DNA of 64,000 bases from Pyrrhoderma lamaoense (taxonomy: Eukaryota > Basidiomycota > Agaricomycetes > Hymenochaetales > Hymenochaetaceae): positions 83,281 through 147,280 of the forward strand of contig NBAZ01000033.1 of NCBI GenBank assembly GCA_002794735.1, in the 5' to 3' direction. A program made the position numbers and the translations under genes. Below, one piece after another: positions 24,965 through 38,160 of this stretch (position 1 is its first letter; each line of letters begins with the position of its first letter). The notes beneath the pieces were generated by a model that did no database searches, was not told the origin of the DNA, and was given only the letters and a program-made list of their open reading frames with translations.

Positions 24965-25689
24965 TTTCACCGCAATGATGTGTAGTAAAGTGAGAATATG
25001 AAGAAATTGTGCAAGTAGCGTTAAGAGATAGTTGGCCCCTCAGGAGTTATACTTATAGTATTTAAGCCCTGCAAACTAGGGACACAAGCGTGAGAAGAGT
25101 CTGACCATGATCTAAATAATACCTTGCCGAGTCGGTGTATAAGCTAGAAGAAGCCTACTGTATCCCTTTACAGGTTAACGCCAGATTAGATTGGCAGGTT
25201 TATCTGTGCGTCTTCACACATTCATCCAATAGAGATTATATCGACGAGTGTCTATATTTGAGAGGCGCTCATACATTTTACTATTAGCTTAAATCACAAT
25301 AAGCTTAGGCTACTAGTGCTTCCCTGTCTGTAGATGACAATGAGCCACCATAACTTTTATATGACTCGTCTACTACCAAATGCAATCCAATGAGTCCCAT
25401 CCATATTATTTATAAGTATCATTTCAAATAGCGGCTCGTAAACGACGAGAAGCTTGAGTTAGATAAGGAGTGCATAAGACACAGGAACAGATGTATCCAA
25501 CTATACTGAAATAGATATCGTTTCAGGAAAGAAATGTACACTCGTGACTGTGACGATACTCCTGATTTAATGATTGGTTGTATGTAACCAAGAAAAACTT
25601 GTTCCCAAACACCCAAACAATTCTATTTCAGATGATTAGAAGCAACAGTTCAAAACCAGAGATTTCTGAAAAGAAAAGAAAAAAACTCA
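24965..25689. other. Intergenic, member B promoter
   Basis: AT-rich DNA upstream of member B, with a TATA-like stretch (minus-strand 'ctataagtata') near 25055. No gene or repeat is supported before the segmental block begins near 25690. Confidence 0.4.
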
Positions 25690-26451
25690 CCTAAAAAGAA
25701 CTGCGTCAGTCATAATACATGTGGTATGAACCTTATCTGGGACGTCGTTAGCACAGGTTGTGCTGGGCGCTACTCTGTAGTTAGAGTTTTATTTTCTGAA
25801 AAACGAAGACCTGTCCCATTATAATACAGCTTGGGTGATATTTGTATACATACACGTACATATACGTCAAAAAAGTTGCTCAAGATGGCCATCATTATTG
25901 TATCATGCAACAAAAAATAGATATACTTAATATATGCTCAAAGTCGATATTCTTTTCCCACTTTAGATTGTTATCACAGTAGAAGCTTAATGGCTGTATA
26001 CCAGGACTAATAGCACACGTTTATAGCGCCGGGTCATTGAAAAAATCTAGAGCGGATCGTACGAAAACTGATTCATGAACCATATTTGGGTTTGCGCACA
26101 TTGTGGTAACGCCGTAACCCCTAGTCATGACTTCCAATCATATATCGCCACCATATAGCATGTTGTAGAGAGTCAACAAAAAGCTACGACAATTTGCCTG
26201 ATCGTGATTCTCCTTAGATGAAGAAGTGGCTTATTGGGATCGCGCTGAAGTAGGTAAGCGCCCCCCCCCCTTTCTTCTCTCTCGGAAGTAGCTTCTCATA
26301 GATAACAAAATGTAAATGAAGATCCTATTATCCAGCTAAGAAAGGATAAGTCTCCTCAGTTCTTACTCCGACTCGGCGAGAGATTTTTATCATCATCATT
26401 AAGAGAATCCTATCATTTTCAAACCTATCCATCTATTAGACATGAATCGAG

Positions 26452-26459
26452 TATAAATA
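26452..26459 (+). promoter_or_regulatory. TATA box of member D
   Basis: TATAAATA lies 103 bp before the ATG at 26555. The same site and context precede member E. Confidence 0.55.
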
Positions 26460-26554
26460 TCTTTTCAAGAGGACTAAAATCGCCTGAAAACGACTTGCAT
26501 AAAGCCCCCTTCGTCAGACTCTTAGCTTTACTGCATAATATTACCAAAGTACAA

Positions 26555-26880
26555 ATGTCGAACGGCACGTCTAATAACATTCATACTATGCAAGAGCTCG
26601 TACAAATAAATACTCTAGGCAGAACTATCACACAAACACAGACTCCGAATACTTCAATCAGTTTAAAGAGTCCGGGCATACTCTCAACTCTGCCTCCAGC
26701 TCTGATCCCGAAGCTGAGGCCTCGGCTACTGACGGAGACTGTGCTCCATCTTCTTCGTCATGGGCAAATCATTCGATTATAATTAGCGAAAACACCCTTA
26801 ACAGTCATAACGAGGGAGAGTGTCAAGATAATAGCGGCAACACCGGTATCAATTTTGGAAACATCGAATATGGTTCTTAA
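26555..26880 (+). pseudogene. Small Asn-rich protein, member D, frameshifted E-type copy
   Basis: It starts MSNGTSNNIHTMQELV and aligns codon by codon with the intact gene at 36484. At about 26643 one base is missing compared with that copy (cagatctccga against cagactccga). The ATG frame then runs on in a wrong frame and stops at 26782. In the next frame the family tail is fully preserved to 26880, including NTLNSHNEGE and TGINFGNIEYGS. The intact downstream frame implies that the break is recent, or is a sequence error like others in this window. Confidence 0.65.
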
Positions 26881-28189
26881 TCAGTCTCGTATGTATCGAG
26901 GGTATGTTCCATGATATCACTTCAAATAAGTTACATGTGTAAAATCTGATAAAGAGAAAACCTATTTAATCTAATTTGCTAATAGTATGATAGTTGGGAG
27001 CTGAGTTGATATCATTCATCACTGTCATTATCATCTATGTACCTGTACATGACTATTATATATAAGAGTCTTTCGAATATACTATCATAATCGTGGTGTC
27101 AAGAAATCGATGGAATTCTTTGAGATACGAAGAAGATACTAGAATAGCATCTATAAAAACTCTACGGACGTACTTTCCATAAGATGATTCTCTTCTATCT
27201 CATATACTGTGGCCATAATCTGATGAGTTTGTCGCACGTTGTTGATAGAGAGCTTACTCTCTTGATATAGCCTAACATTAAATAAATGCATGTATTCAGT
27301 TTCCCCTGGTTCTTCCTTTGTTGGCAGTATGACACGTTGAAAGCTCAAGGAATACCACATGTTTGATTATACGTGATGTAGCTCATATGATCAAAATGAT
27401 TTCTCATCTCGAAAAAATCACTATTTCAAAGCCCCTCATTGTTTATAGGCTCTTCTCCTATTTGAGATAACATCCCAAACCTGTAATCACCCCCAATCAG
27501 CAACTGATCCAGCCATTCAATCGCCAAGAACATCACCTCTGCGTACATATTAAAACCCCAAATCAAATGAGTACTAATAAGGATGTGTATTCTCCGATGT
27601 AACAAGACTTCTCTCATAATTTCCGCACTTATCGCTGCCGAGAATAGATATGCATGATCACTAATTGGCTTTTGGGTTTCACGGCTGTCACGCAAGAACA
27701 CAGTGGATGGCAGAACTTGCCTTAAGCACGTATCTACAGTAGTACTAGTAGTGGATATACTTTAAAGATCTGAAGGCTAGTCTGTCACAAACCAAACTTG
27801 AAACGAGTTGGACGAGATTTTTATATCTATAGTATCAACTCAGAAGAAAATCGTTATAGCGAAAAATGATTTTTATCATTGTATATAGTGCTCAAACTAC
27901 TAGGAGAATGAGAACATGAAGAGAACTTTTCCGCATTCTTGCGTCTCACTAAGATCCCAACTTATAGTGTGTATATGTAGATTAAAAAAGCGACACGAGC
28001 AACATGCAGAACCACACAACTCCCTATTTCTGTAAAACCCCACAACAGCTATCCAGAGAACGATGACACTGAATTACTACTTTGTCATAGTGTGAACCTG
28101 ACAAATATCAGACCTTCACTTGTTGGGATAGACTGATTAAAGTGCGATAACAAGAATCATACCTGCAAGATGGTGGATGCTTTTAGTCC

Positions 28190-28419
28190 TTATTTCTTCA
28201 CATCCACAGACGAGCTGTTTACAATGCTACCGAAATTTATACCAGCATTAACGCAATGGCTTTGCTGAGTGTCTCCTTTGTTGTTGGAGTTTATCGTGTT
28301 GCCGGATACAGTGTAGTGGTAAACAACCTTAGATTGATCGTTATTTATTTGATTTCCTGCTACATCGTTATATGCCCCATGAAATACAGCTGTACTTTCC
28401 CCAGGAGGTTGAATGTCAT
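28190..28419 (-). pseudogene. Small Asn-rich protein, member C, head out of frame
   Basis: The frame ending at 28190 encodes PPGESTAVFHGAYNDVAGNQ, then SGNTINSNNKGD and NAGINFGSIVN, the full family pattern. No ATG occurs in that frame. The expected start (ATG at 28417-28419, reading MTFN) is one base out of register, with the slip lying between about 28402 and 28411. Either one base is missing in the sequence or the copy is dead. It is the counterpart of member F in block II. A TATA box sits about 100 bp upstream. Confidence 0.55.
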
Positions 28420-28518
28420 GGTGAAAGAGCAAGGTGGTGGGTATGAGAGAGAATTGATATGTGTGGATTTGTGTAGGGCAGTGCTTTGAGTAAGATGTGT
28501 GTATTACTCTCCAACGAC

Positions 28519-28526
28519 TATTTATA
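28519..28526 (-). promoter_or_regulatory. TATA box of member C
   Basis: Minus-strand TATAAATA about 100 bp before the ATG at 28419. The surrounding 'ccaacgactatttatacata' is shared with member F and, inverted, with the fusion gene. Confidence 0.5.
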
Positions 28527-29539
28527 CATACTACTTCAAAGGTTACGTAACACAGACCAAGTTCTTGGTACAAAAAACAAAAGGAATTCTTCAATAAAGT
28601 AATCCAGTCGGCGAACCTTATTTAGCATGTTGATCTATCGCGATCAATCTATCCCGACGCATGCGATAGCGCAGAAGAATGGCAGGAGTACTATTAAAAC
28701 GACGTTAATCGCCGCAAAGCAAGCTTTGAATTAATATCAGGGCTCGGGGAGTGTAGCCTATTTCTGAGTAGCCAAATCAAAGGGAAAGGGCTGCTTAGAG
28801 ATTGTTATAGTTTTGTGACATCTGAAGAGGCAGTGCAATACTTCCGTATATGTGTATGGAAGCGTCGATGCATAGCTAGCCTATGTTTGAGAAGAAAAAT
28901 GTTTGTACGAAATATCAAGTGCTTCATTTTTATAAGAAGTATAGATCCATATGGCACCTCTAAGCTCTGATAATGCGATTATATGATTGGGCTCAACGGA
29001 AAGTTGATCACATGAGTTGTGGCTCAGTTTATCCTAGCCTGAATAGCCGACATCGCTAGCCGTAGCTAAGGTGCATCTACACATATGAAGAAAGCTCGTA
29101 ATATATGTGACATACACTTTCAAGCTCACAGAAGAGTACTATAGAGAGATATCGTATAAGTGATGTCTGGGGCTTGTGTAAGATACCGTTTTGGTAACAC
29201 CCCAAACCGGGCAGCAGAGCCTAACAAGCTCTGATATGTTTAGTGTTAAGTTATCTTTAATCGTCCTATTCTACGTCCTCTCTTTCGATCTACCAGACAC
29301 TTCATCTTCGACATTTATATTAGAAGAGCATTGTATCGAGATATGCTAGCAGCAGTCCAAGGAGGACATCAGTTTACACAGTTAACTCAAACCACGGAAA
29401 CTTCTTAGTTAGCCGAATTGTAGAGCATGAGTCACCCATTTAACCGTGTCGGTGGTGGATACTCATCAGCACAACTCAATTAAACGATCATACTAGCACA
29501 ATATAAGTTGAATTTTTTTCTGTGTCTATCAAAACGCAA

Positions 29540-29720
29540 GCTAAAGGGAAATAAAGAGAGTGCGCATCTCCAGACAACAGTATCCATGCCAAAGCACTTA
29601 ACAACGAGCTCTGGTTCTCGTTACCGTTCCTTAGCTACACTGTTGCACCAGTAAAGATTCCAATGGAGATCCTCCGAAAGAGTATCCTTCTTTCGTCATC
29701 CGCCAACACCTCTAAATGCG
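29540..29720 (-). pseudogene. Relic of asparaginyl-tRNA synthetase exon
   Basis: This stretch resembles 22860-23010 of the AsnRS gene in the same orientation. It shares 'ctctggttctcgt' against 'ctccggttctcgtcgt', then 'ccttagct', 'gatcct.cgaaag.gt' and 'cacctctaa' in the same order and spacing. Reading frames are interrupted, and nothing else of the gene is visible nearby. It appears to be an old partial copy carried next to the segmental block. Confidence 0.55.
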
Positions 29721-32700
29721 GCTCGTACCATAAATTATATGTGAGTGTGTTAATCACCAATGGTTTTGCGACCTCTATCAACCATTACTTACACAAGGAG
29801 TTCAATCTTTCATTAAAGTAATCGAGATGGATTTTTAGGCTTGTCCTTATATTCCCTCCGCTTAAAAGTAGTGATAAATAGATCTGATTTTGCCTCTGCC
29901 CCAGATTTGTACGTATCCTGTTCCGTTACCCCTAGTATCTGCTTACTACTTGAGGCTTATATGTGGTGTGATAGAAACAATTATTTTTATGCATATGAGC
30001 TCTTACGCTGTGCAATCCTCCCACTTTAATATTTTTGGCGGTGTTTGTGATCTACGTCCGTAAATAAGCACATTGAAATCGCCGGATCTCTCGCGTAATT
30101 ATCCTATGCAATACTACAATAGGATAACAGAATAGAAATCCGAGGTGGCATGTTACCGTTGTACATGTAATATTGTGATTACCAAAGTGCAAGTCTTCAC
30201 TTTACGGAATCATTTAATCAAACCTGTATCCATCATCCGATTGCTAGCATCAAGCATCCTGAAAACACCGGAATCGGAGGTCTGGCCAGCCCGAGCTATG
30301 AAATGAGAGATTCACAGCATTCAGTTTGGCATTACCTAATTTGAGTTCGGTTAATGCTACTGTGCCTGAACCAAATCTACAAGCAAGGAACTAGTGCCAG
30401 CGTTAGAGGTAGAACTTGTTCATCATCGGCCTGAAGTGATAAACGCCTGTATGCCAACTCAATTCCATCCTTTATACTGAAAAGTATACATTACTGGCTG
30501 ATCGGTAATGACAAATACTGATTTTGGTTCTTTATTCGTTGTTACAGTTCTAGAATCAAGATTCTCAATAGTTCTTCGATTCTGATATTCTAGGCTAGCT
30601 TCTAGTCCCGGATGGTATTGGATACTTACAGCTCACTGATATAACGCCTGTGGTGGTAAGATATGCTGAAGTTAACACAAGGTTTGGTCTCAGTGGCTGT
30701 GAGTACTAACGGAGAGATTCTAACGCTTCATGAGGTGACAAAGAACGACACTGCTTAACTCTCCAAATCGAAGGTGTTTTTCGTGTACCCGAGATTCCTT
30801 CCGTTCCATTACAGAATAGAAGCTAACGGATGGATTATGGAGTACATCGAAAACATGGTATAATTATACTTCTTATGCTATCTGATGAACTTTTGGAAGC
30901 TCCTTTACACACATAAATACGGGATTTAAAACTTCGTCATCACTAGCCTCCCTTCCCTCCTGATTCTACTGTACCGTAAAGAGCTCTCACCTTATGTCTC
31001 TGGAAACCGACATAGAAGTTATAAAACACACTACTCTTGGGCAATACATTCAGGTCTCAATATGTACGCTCCTTATTTACGATACTTGTAAGTATCCGCA
31101 TATCATATCTTTTTAGTATTCCGTATTCCAAATTGAAGCCGTCGTAACCAGTAATAACCACACATAAAGAAGTAAGCATCGGCACACGCACATCGCTTTA
31201 ATCCCTTACAAATCTAGACAACCGACCTTCTTTTCTCAGGTCAAGTACTTTTGGGTAAACCTGATATTGTCATAACCTATGTGATGAGTCATTCAAGAAA
31301 CGTATTTTGGCCTAGACGGGGAACCAATATAATCTATTACATATCGCTTACTTTACCGTATGTATCTTCAATTTCTTCCTGATTCAGTGCTGATACATAA
31401 AAAACAGAATCGTTACTTTGGTATAATTGACGCACTCTCGAGGATTCCATGTACGTGATAACAAATAGTACCCCTCTACAACACCGATAGTCGTTTGTTA
31501 ACCCATTGGGCCACAGATGATTCTTTAACTGTTACCACGAAGTTGTGTGTACGTCAAACCCATTCTTTAGTCTATGCGATTTCAAACTGACTTAAGCGCC
31601 TCAGACGTATTTACTCATGAGTCTATATAGTTGACCGCTAAATTTATGGACTATGCAGGTGCTTTCAGTCTTTGGACTAGAGATATAGGAGGTATGGTTT
31701 TTATCGTGTCATACTAGAATCAAGCTAAAAAAAGTTTGAAGACCTCTTAACCGTCATAATTGTCGATTGCAAGTATTCTTATATGCCGAGCTCATAGAAG
31801 TGTCTTAATGTGTATAAACAGATGTACTAATTTTGAGAGTACTTGCATTTTGGAACAATAGTCAGTTCTTTCACCCATCATCGTATACGGAAGTATACTA
31901 AAGCTATACAGACAAGATATTAGCGATCACTTTCAAATCATTTCTAATATTTGAGGCAGCTGCAAAACTAGTTATATTTGTGACAATGATTTTAAAGGAT
32001 GATCGTGCGTCCAAAGTTACTCTAAAATGCTAATATGAACTGACCAGTAACAGCCCGCGCAACTGTCTTAGCGAAAGGAATTACAGTCTGTGGAGGTAAC
32101 CAAGATCAGCTCGCACTTATAGCTAAGCTAGAGATGATTGACTGGTAAGAACTGAAGTAATTTTGCTTTCTCGTAGTTAATCCATAACTATAGGTTGATG
32201 CCGACAATCTTTGAGTTCTTACTCATGATAATGACGTTTTATCAGACGGAAAGGTACTGGAGGATGTCAGGCGCTAAGGTATCTCGCCTGATCAAAGTGA
32301 TCGTAACGGACCAGATCATATACTATTTCATGCACGTATTGCCGTTCTATAGATCTCATTACCTGTATCTAATACCCTCCAATGAAGGATCCTGTTCTGC
32401 AGCATAGTGAAGATTGTATTCTTCAGGATTCAGTCCTCAGCAACGTATACCAATTTGGGCGCTTTCCAAGTTCTTGGTAGCCCAAGTTTCTTGTGCCTTC
32501 TTGGAAGTCGTATGTTTTTCAATTTGAAGGAAGCTGCTATTATAGAGGAGAATGGAGATATAAACCGCCAAAACACTGTCTTTAGCACAGTCAGTAACCT
32601 TAGGTTTAGAGCTCCCTCTCATTCGTCCGCAGGTAGATTCATTTGTCTAAATTTCGCATATGAACTATTTCCGTCTAACGCTTTACTTAAATGAATTAGA

Positions 32701-33353
32701 AAGTTCCGTTACTACTCGTGTTGATGAATCTATGAGTGGATCTGCACCACAGACAGCATCGGCTAAATGCGTATAAGGACATTTTTCCGATCACAAAAAA
32801 CATGCTACAAGCTTCCTAGAGGACCTATGGCACCTCGTCAAATGGGGCTCGCTGAGAAATCGCATCAGTTTACAAATAATCTCAAGTAGTCTGGATTAAT
32901 GTATACTATAAAGGACATACTTCGCATTTCTATCGTAGCACGGACCCTGTACATTAGATACATAGTGTGTGCATATTTTCTGATGTTCGTGTAGGAATAA
33001 TATACCTGAAACTTGGAATGTCGTGGAGGTATGGTCTGCAGCTTGCTGCATATATTCCTATCCAGCTATCCAGGCAATGCTTTAAGAAGTGAGAGTAATG
33101 GTACAGGTGATCCTCGCAAGAGCAACATTGATGGCAGTATTGAAAGAAAACGATTATCCTGATGTATCTCCCGCTTTTTGCAACAATAAGGTGATGATGC
33201 ACTTGTGGAAGTTAGAGGTTATGTGTGCAGAAGGATGAGAGAAGCTACTTGGAAGAGAAGGTTTTACAATTAGAGTTAGATTATGATGATGTCCAGTATA
33301 TTTCTGAATAGAGTGGGCGAATTGATTACAAGTTGTTGGATAATCCAGGCACC
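29721..33353. other. Gene-poor AT-rich region
   Basis: About 3.6 kb with no frame of protein-like composition, no RNA gene and no repeat I could pair within the window. The longest frames (29841-30029, 32195-32407, 32407-32694) have no recognisable motif. Decayed remnants, perhaps more of the FunK1 relic downstream, are possible. Confidence 0.4.
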
Positions 33354-33633
33354 CCATTTATGTCTGTCGGGACATTAAGAGAGCGGAATAGAATCCTGCA
33401 CAGCTACTACCATGATCTGAAATCCACATTCTATGTATTAATCTGGATTTTGTCTTAAGCAGAGTCGTAAGTGGTTTAAAAAGCGAAAAGAGGATCAAGC
33501 TACCACAATCCTAGAGGAATGGCATCTTCCTAATACTTCGAAGCAAGCTGCTCTCTTCAACGCTATATTTGTCTTCCAAACGAGTTTCTCGGGGAATGCT
33601 AGACTGTCTTACCCTGAGCTTGCCAGTATCTAG
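33354..33633 (+). pseudogene. FunK1-type fungal protein kinase relic
   Basis: One frame reads PFMSVGTLRERNRILHSYYH followed by DLKSTFYVLIWIL. This matches the C-lobe hallmark of FunK1 kinases ('GTLPFMS...H..HDLES.FYVL.WI'). It then meets a stop at about 33458. A second frame continues with EEWHLPNTSKQAALFNAIF and ends at 33633, like the FunK1 tail. The N-terminal lobe and catalytic loop are not visible. FunK1 is a kinase family expanded in Agaricomycetes. This copy is broken by at least one stop and one frame change. Confidence 0.55.
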
Positions 33634-35589
33634 AAATAAATGTACCTGGAAGATTTAAAAGTTTTTTTTTTCAACACTCGTATAGATGCAGGTCATATGG
33701 CCAGAACGAAATATAGGGGCGGGGGGAGGAGTCAGACAAGATATTCACGTGGAATCAAAGAGAGATACCTAGAATACACGAAGAGGCGCTTACTGAGTTA
33801 AAAGGCTATAGAGACAGGACAGCGTTCAAACGAATCTTCTTCCGAAGAAGTTGCTAGCCTAGTGTCTGTCTCACGACAAGGAGGCTCTGACATCTCTGAG
33901 GAGCTACAACGGGTCCCAATGTGGTACCCTTTACAGAAGAAGCTAATAATCGTGATGATGGACATTCGGCGGGCGGGTCAAAACGTGCAATGACTTTTAA
34001 TACTTCTGAGAGATCGACCTGCAGAACATACATCTGTACGATCTGCAGAGAAGAGAAGTACATCTGATTGTTCAAAAGGGCTGAAATGCAAATGGCGAGC
34101 CGATGATGAGCAAGGGAAACTTATAAATTCAAGATTATAGAGGTAGAAAGAAAAGTAGTGAAATATAGATATCTCATTAAATCTAGTTAAATAATATGCA
34201 TAACTTATTTTAACACAAGTCAGATAGATAGACAGCTGAATAGATATTTTTATAGATACATTAAAATAAAGATAATCTTGGAGGCCATCGGGTGAAAAAA
34301 GTAAGTAGATCTTGAAGTAAAGTGGTCTTCAGTGTATCAAAACACAACTGACTCCCCTTCACCAACACAAATGTCTGAGTAAAAGGAACCTTCAGATATG
34401 AGGTAGGAGTCGTCCGTCTGTCACTCTCCTTCTTATTCCTGCTTTTTATCACCGAGTCATCAATTTTTCTTCCTACTTCCACCTACCACACACAGTTTCG
34501 GATGCTCTTTGATAGTCGAGAAAACAATTGACACTGTGATATAAGCGACGGCAGCTTCACTGATGGCTGCCTATTTAAGTCTTGACTTTGCTATCGACCT
34601 CTTAGATGTGAATCCGTCAGAATCTCTAATTAAGATATCAAAAAAGTTTAGTGAGTGCATTATGAATACTATATCCATTGATCATATACAAAAGGGTATC
34701 AACAAGAATCACCGTTCATGTCTCTGTGTATCAATTTGTTGTTTAAACTAGAAGAATTAAGAATTAATATACAAATAAATGTAAAATGCTAATGCAATGA
34801 TATACAGCCAGCATCTATACTCTAATGTGGATTTTGTCGAATTGTAGTCATGACTAGTTTAAGGACATTGAAAAAGATCAGACATCATTATCTGGAGGTC
34901 CGATCCCATATTTCGGGATCGCAGATATGAAGATCAGATTCTGGTCTGGGGAAGGGATTGCCCACTCGCAAACCACGGTTGTGCTTGTCTTCTGAGCACA
35001 TCCAGTTTCACGGCAAGCGATGACAGCACAAGGTACATACATACTTCATCTTGGGAAAGCATGGCACAGACAAGAAAGATAAGGGTCAAAGGAGATACTC
35101 ACGTTCGACCAAGAAAATAAGATCCTTAGGATCACAGGAAGGAAAGGAGTAGCAAGATAAAGGATGGCGAGAGAGACGGGGGACGGGAGAGTGTTTGCGA
35201 CACATCTTCTTCTCTCAAGAGAATCATACGCTAACATTCTTAATCAATAACCACTTCATAACAGAGAGCCAACAACTCTGAGATGTCCATGTCTCTATAT
35301 GAGCACTCATGTGGTCACGTCTTATGTCTTATGTGTAGACTAGGACTTGTGGCTCAAGATAGGTAAGGGACTTGGGTGTTCGAGCTCCCCAACGAGTACT
35401 GACCTTTGTGATGGATCATGAAAACAATATGTGCGTGTACTACGTGTAGATCACCAATAAATGATAATATGTATCGTGTCACATGTAAATTATGCGATCA
35501 TCAGATAAACCAATCCATAAACAAGTTCTACTTCAGTTATGTTGAAAGCTATTATCCGAAACTTGAGCCTTTGAAAAAAAATCACCTCG
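33634..35589. other. Gene-poor region
   Basis: No supported gene. Short frames (33854-34075 -, 34261-34482 -, 35046-35237 -) have no recognisable domain. A stretch near 35285-35360 ('gtcacgt...tcaagataggtaagg') resembles 43035-43075, a possible small dispersed repeat. Confidence 0.35.
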
Positions 35590-36376
35590 AAACTCACCGC
35601 GTCAATCATAATACATGCATGAAAAATGAGTTTTTCTTGGATTCGCCGTCAAAACCGGGTGTGCTGGGCGCTAATCAGTAGCTACAGTTTCTTTTCCGAA
35701 AAAAAAATATGCCTCAGCCCCATTATAATACAGCTTGGGTGGTATTTGTATACATGCATGTACACATACGTATACGTCAAACAACTTGCTCAAGATATAT
35801 TGTTGCATGCAACAAAAAAAACAGATACATTCGACTGTATACTTAAAGTCCATATTCTTTTCCCACTTTAGATTGTTCCAAAAGTATAAGCTTGCGACTG
35901 TATACCAGGACTAATAACACACCTTTATAGCGCCCGAGTCATTAAAAGAAGCTAGATCGGATCGTGCGAAAACTGATTCATGAACCATATTTGGGTTTTC
36001 GCGCACAATTGCGGTAAACACCGTAACACTCCTGTTTATAGCTTCCAATTATATCTTGCTACGGTATAGTGTGTAGTGTTTGGAGGCTCAACAAAAAAAT
36101 TTATGACAATTTGACTAATCCGTAATACTCCTTAGATGGGGAGTGGCTTATTGGAATTGCGCTGAAGTAGGTAAGTGCCTCTCTTTTCTTCTCTCCTTGA
36201 GATAGACTTTTTATCGATAACGACATGTACGAAAGTATCCTCAAGCCTTGATTAGCCAGCTAACAGAATAATCTCTGTAGTTTATGCTCTGACTCGGACG
36301 AAAAAAAAATCATAATAATCACTAAAAGCGTCATATCCTCTTTCAAGCCTATCCCCTCAGTTAGACATGAATTGAG

Positions 36377-36384
36377 TATAAATA
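36377..36384 (+). promoter_or_regulatory. TATA box of member E
   Basis: TATAAATA lies 107 bp before the ATG at 36484, in a context shared with member D. Confidence 0.55.
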
Positions 36385-36483
36385 ATTCACCAAGAGGTCC
36401 AAGTATCATCTAACCACCCACTTGCATAACTCCCGCTTCCCAGCCTTTTAAGCTTTACTACTTTACATCGCCCGCAGTGAACA

Positions 36484-36810
36484 ATGTCGAACAATCCATC
36501 CAGTAACATTCATACCATGCAAGAGCTCGTATCAAAGAGTACTCCAAACAACACTACCACACAAACACAGATCTCCGACCACTTCAATCAGTTGAAACAG
36601 CCTGGAAATACTCTTAACTCTGCCTCCAGCACTGAGCTCAAAGCTGAGTCCTCGGCTACTAGCGGAAACTGTGCTCCGTCTTCTTCGCCATGGGCAAATC
36701 GTTCGATAACGATTAGTGGAAACACCCTTAACAGTAATAACGAGGGAGGGTGTCAAGATAATAGCGGTAACACTGGTATCAATTTTGGAAACATCGAATA
36801 TGGTTTTTAA
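36484..36810 (+). CDS. Small Asn/Ser/Thr-rich protein, family member E
   Basis: An intact, intronless 108-aa frame starting MSNNPSSNIHTMQELVSKST. The head is Thr/Gln-rich (TTTQTQISDHFNQLK), the middle is Ser-rich with one Cys (SGNCAPSSSPWANRS), and the tail carries the family signature SGNTLNSNNEGG and TGINFGNIEYGF. 'PGNTLNS' in the middle and 'SGNTLNSNN' in the tail form an internal pseudo-repeat. There is no signal peptide or membrane segment. It converges with member F about 1.35 kb away. This is the best reference copy for the broken member D and the C-terminal half of the fusion gene at 40391. The function is unknown. Confidence 0.7.
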   Translation: MSNNPSSNIHTMQELVSKSTPNNTTTQTQISDHFNQLKQPGNTLNSASSTELKAESSATSGNCAPSSSPWANRSITISGNTLNSNNEGGCQDNSGNTGINFGNIEYGF

Positions 36811-38160
36811 TCCGTCTCGTATGTGCCGAAGGTATGTTCCATGATATCACTTTACATCGTCTGCGTGTATATATCCTAATAAAATATAAATCTCTAAATC
36901 TAGGATACTAGATTTTTCTGGACAAATTTTAGATATTGTGATAGTACTAGGAGGACATAGAAATAGTGAGTAAAAGCAAAGAACCCTTAGTATTATTCTT
37001 ACATATAATTAGCTAGTTTAATTGTGCTAAAGACGGAATGATGGTTAGAAGTTGATTTGCTACTATTCATTGTTGTTATCATGAACTTTACCTATGTACA
37101 CGACTAGTGTTGCTAATGCAAGTGTCTTTCGCATATAACATCATATCAAAGGTGTACAAAACTCGCTGAAAATACGTATGAAGTGTAAAAAAAACAACAT
37201 CTCAAAAGCCTACAGATTGTTCTTTTTTGAAGCATTATATCATATATTAAGATGTGTTCCCTTTTGTGTTTTATATGTTTTATACTATAGCCACTCACAG
37301 GTAGATGTTGACTTTTCTGTATAACAATAGTAGACATACTTTTCTCTTGAGACGATCTGACATACATGAGATGCTTGCACCAGTTTTCCTCTATATCAAT
37401 GGTATAACATATGTAAGCTCAAGTAAACCACATGTTTGATTATATGTATCGTGGTTTATATCATTACCATAATCCATCGTCCTGGATCAATCACATTAAT
37501 AGAAGCCTCTCTTCGTTTATTGGTTCTTCTCCTATCTATTATAACACCCCAATAATGAAATCAGCTCCAATTGCCAACCAACCCACCCTTCTAGTCGTCG
37601 CAAACAGCCAAGAACATTATCTCTGAGCACATAAGCGAGACTTCGAATGAAATGATCATTGAATAGGGTTTGTAATAACCGTTCTAACAGGATATCTCTC
37701 GATATATTCTTCGCACATACCGACCCCGAGAACAGATTCAATGCACGTGCACTTGCGTCTCATGGGAAGAGCGCAAAACCATAATGAACGATAAATCTTG
37801 TTTTGAACATGTATCAGACATACTACTAGTAATAGACATCCTTTAAAAGCTCTGAAGGTTAGTTCCTCACAAACCAAGTCTTATCAATGATTTCAAACTG
37901 AGTTTTTATTTATAATGTAATACATGTTAGAAGGAAAAGAAAGCAACAAGAGCAGCAATGTGAAACCACGAAAAATCCCCTATTTCCGTAAAGTAACTTC
38001 AACAGCTATCCTATTATAGAAGAAACGATCCGACACCGAACCACTGCTTTATCATAGTATCACCCTGCCAAATATCAGACATCAGGTTAATTAGATTAAA
38101 GTGGCAACAACAACAACGCCAATGAACTCATACCCTTCCAATGATGAACAGGATGCTTCT

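Larger units (their letters stand above)
25690..29390 (+). repeat. Segmental block, copy I (direct)
   Basis: This stretch is similar over most of its length to 35590-39028 and, inverted, to 39440-42520. Landmarks shared with copy II include 'gtgctgggcgct' (about 25765 and 35665), 'cccattataatacagcttggg' (about 25817 and 35718) and 'caagaacat' (about 27527 and 37608). The convergent pair of small genes and the 'gagcct.ccaagctctg' stretch near 29215 are also shared. Copies differ by many substitutions and small indels, so the duplication is not recent. It carries the member D and member C genes, both broken. Confidence 0.75.
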
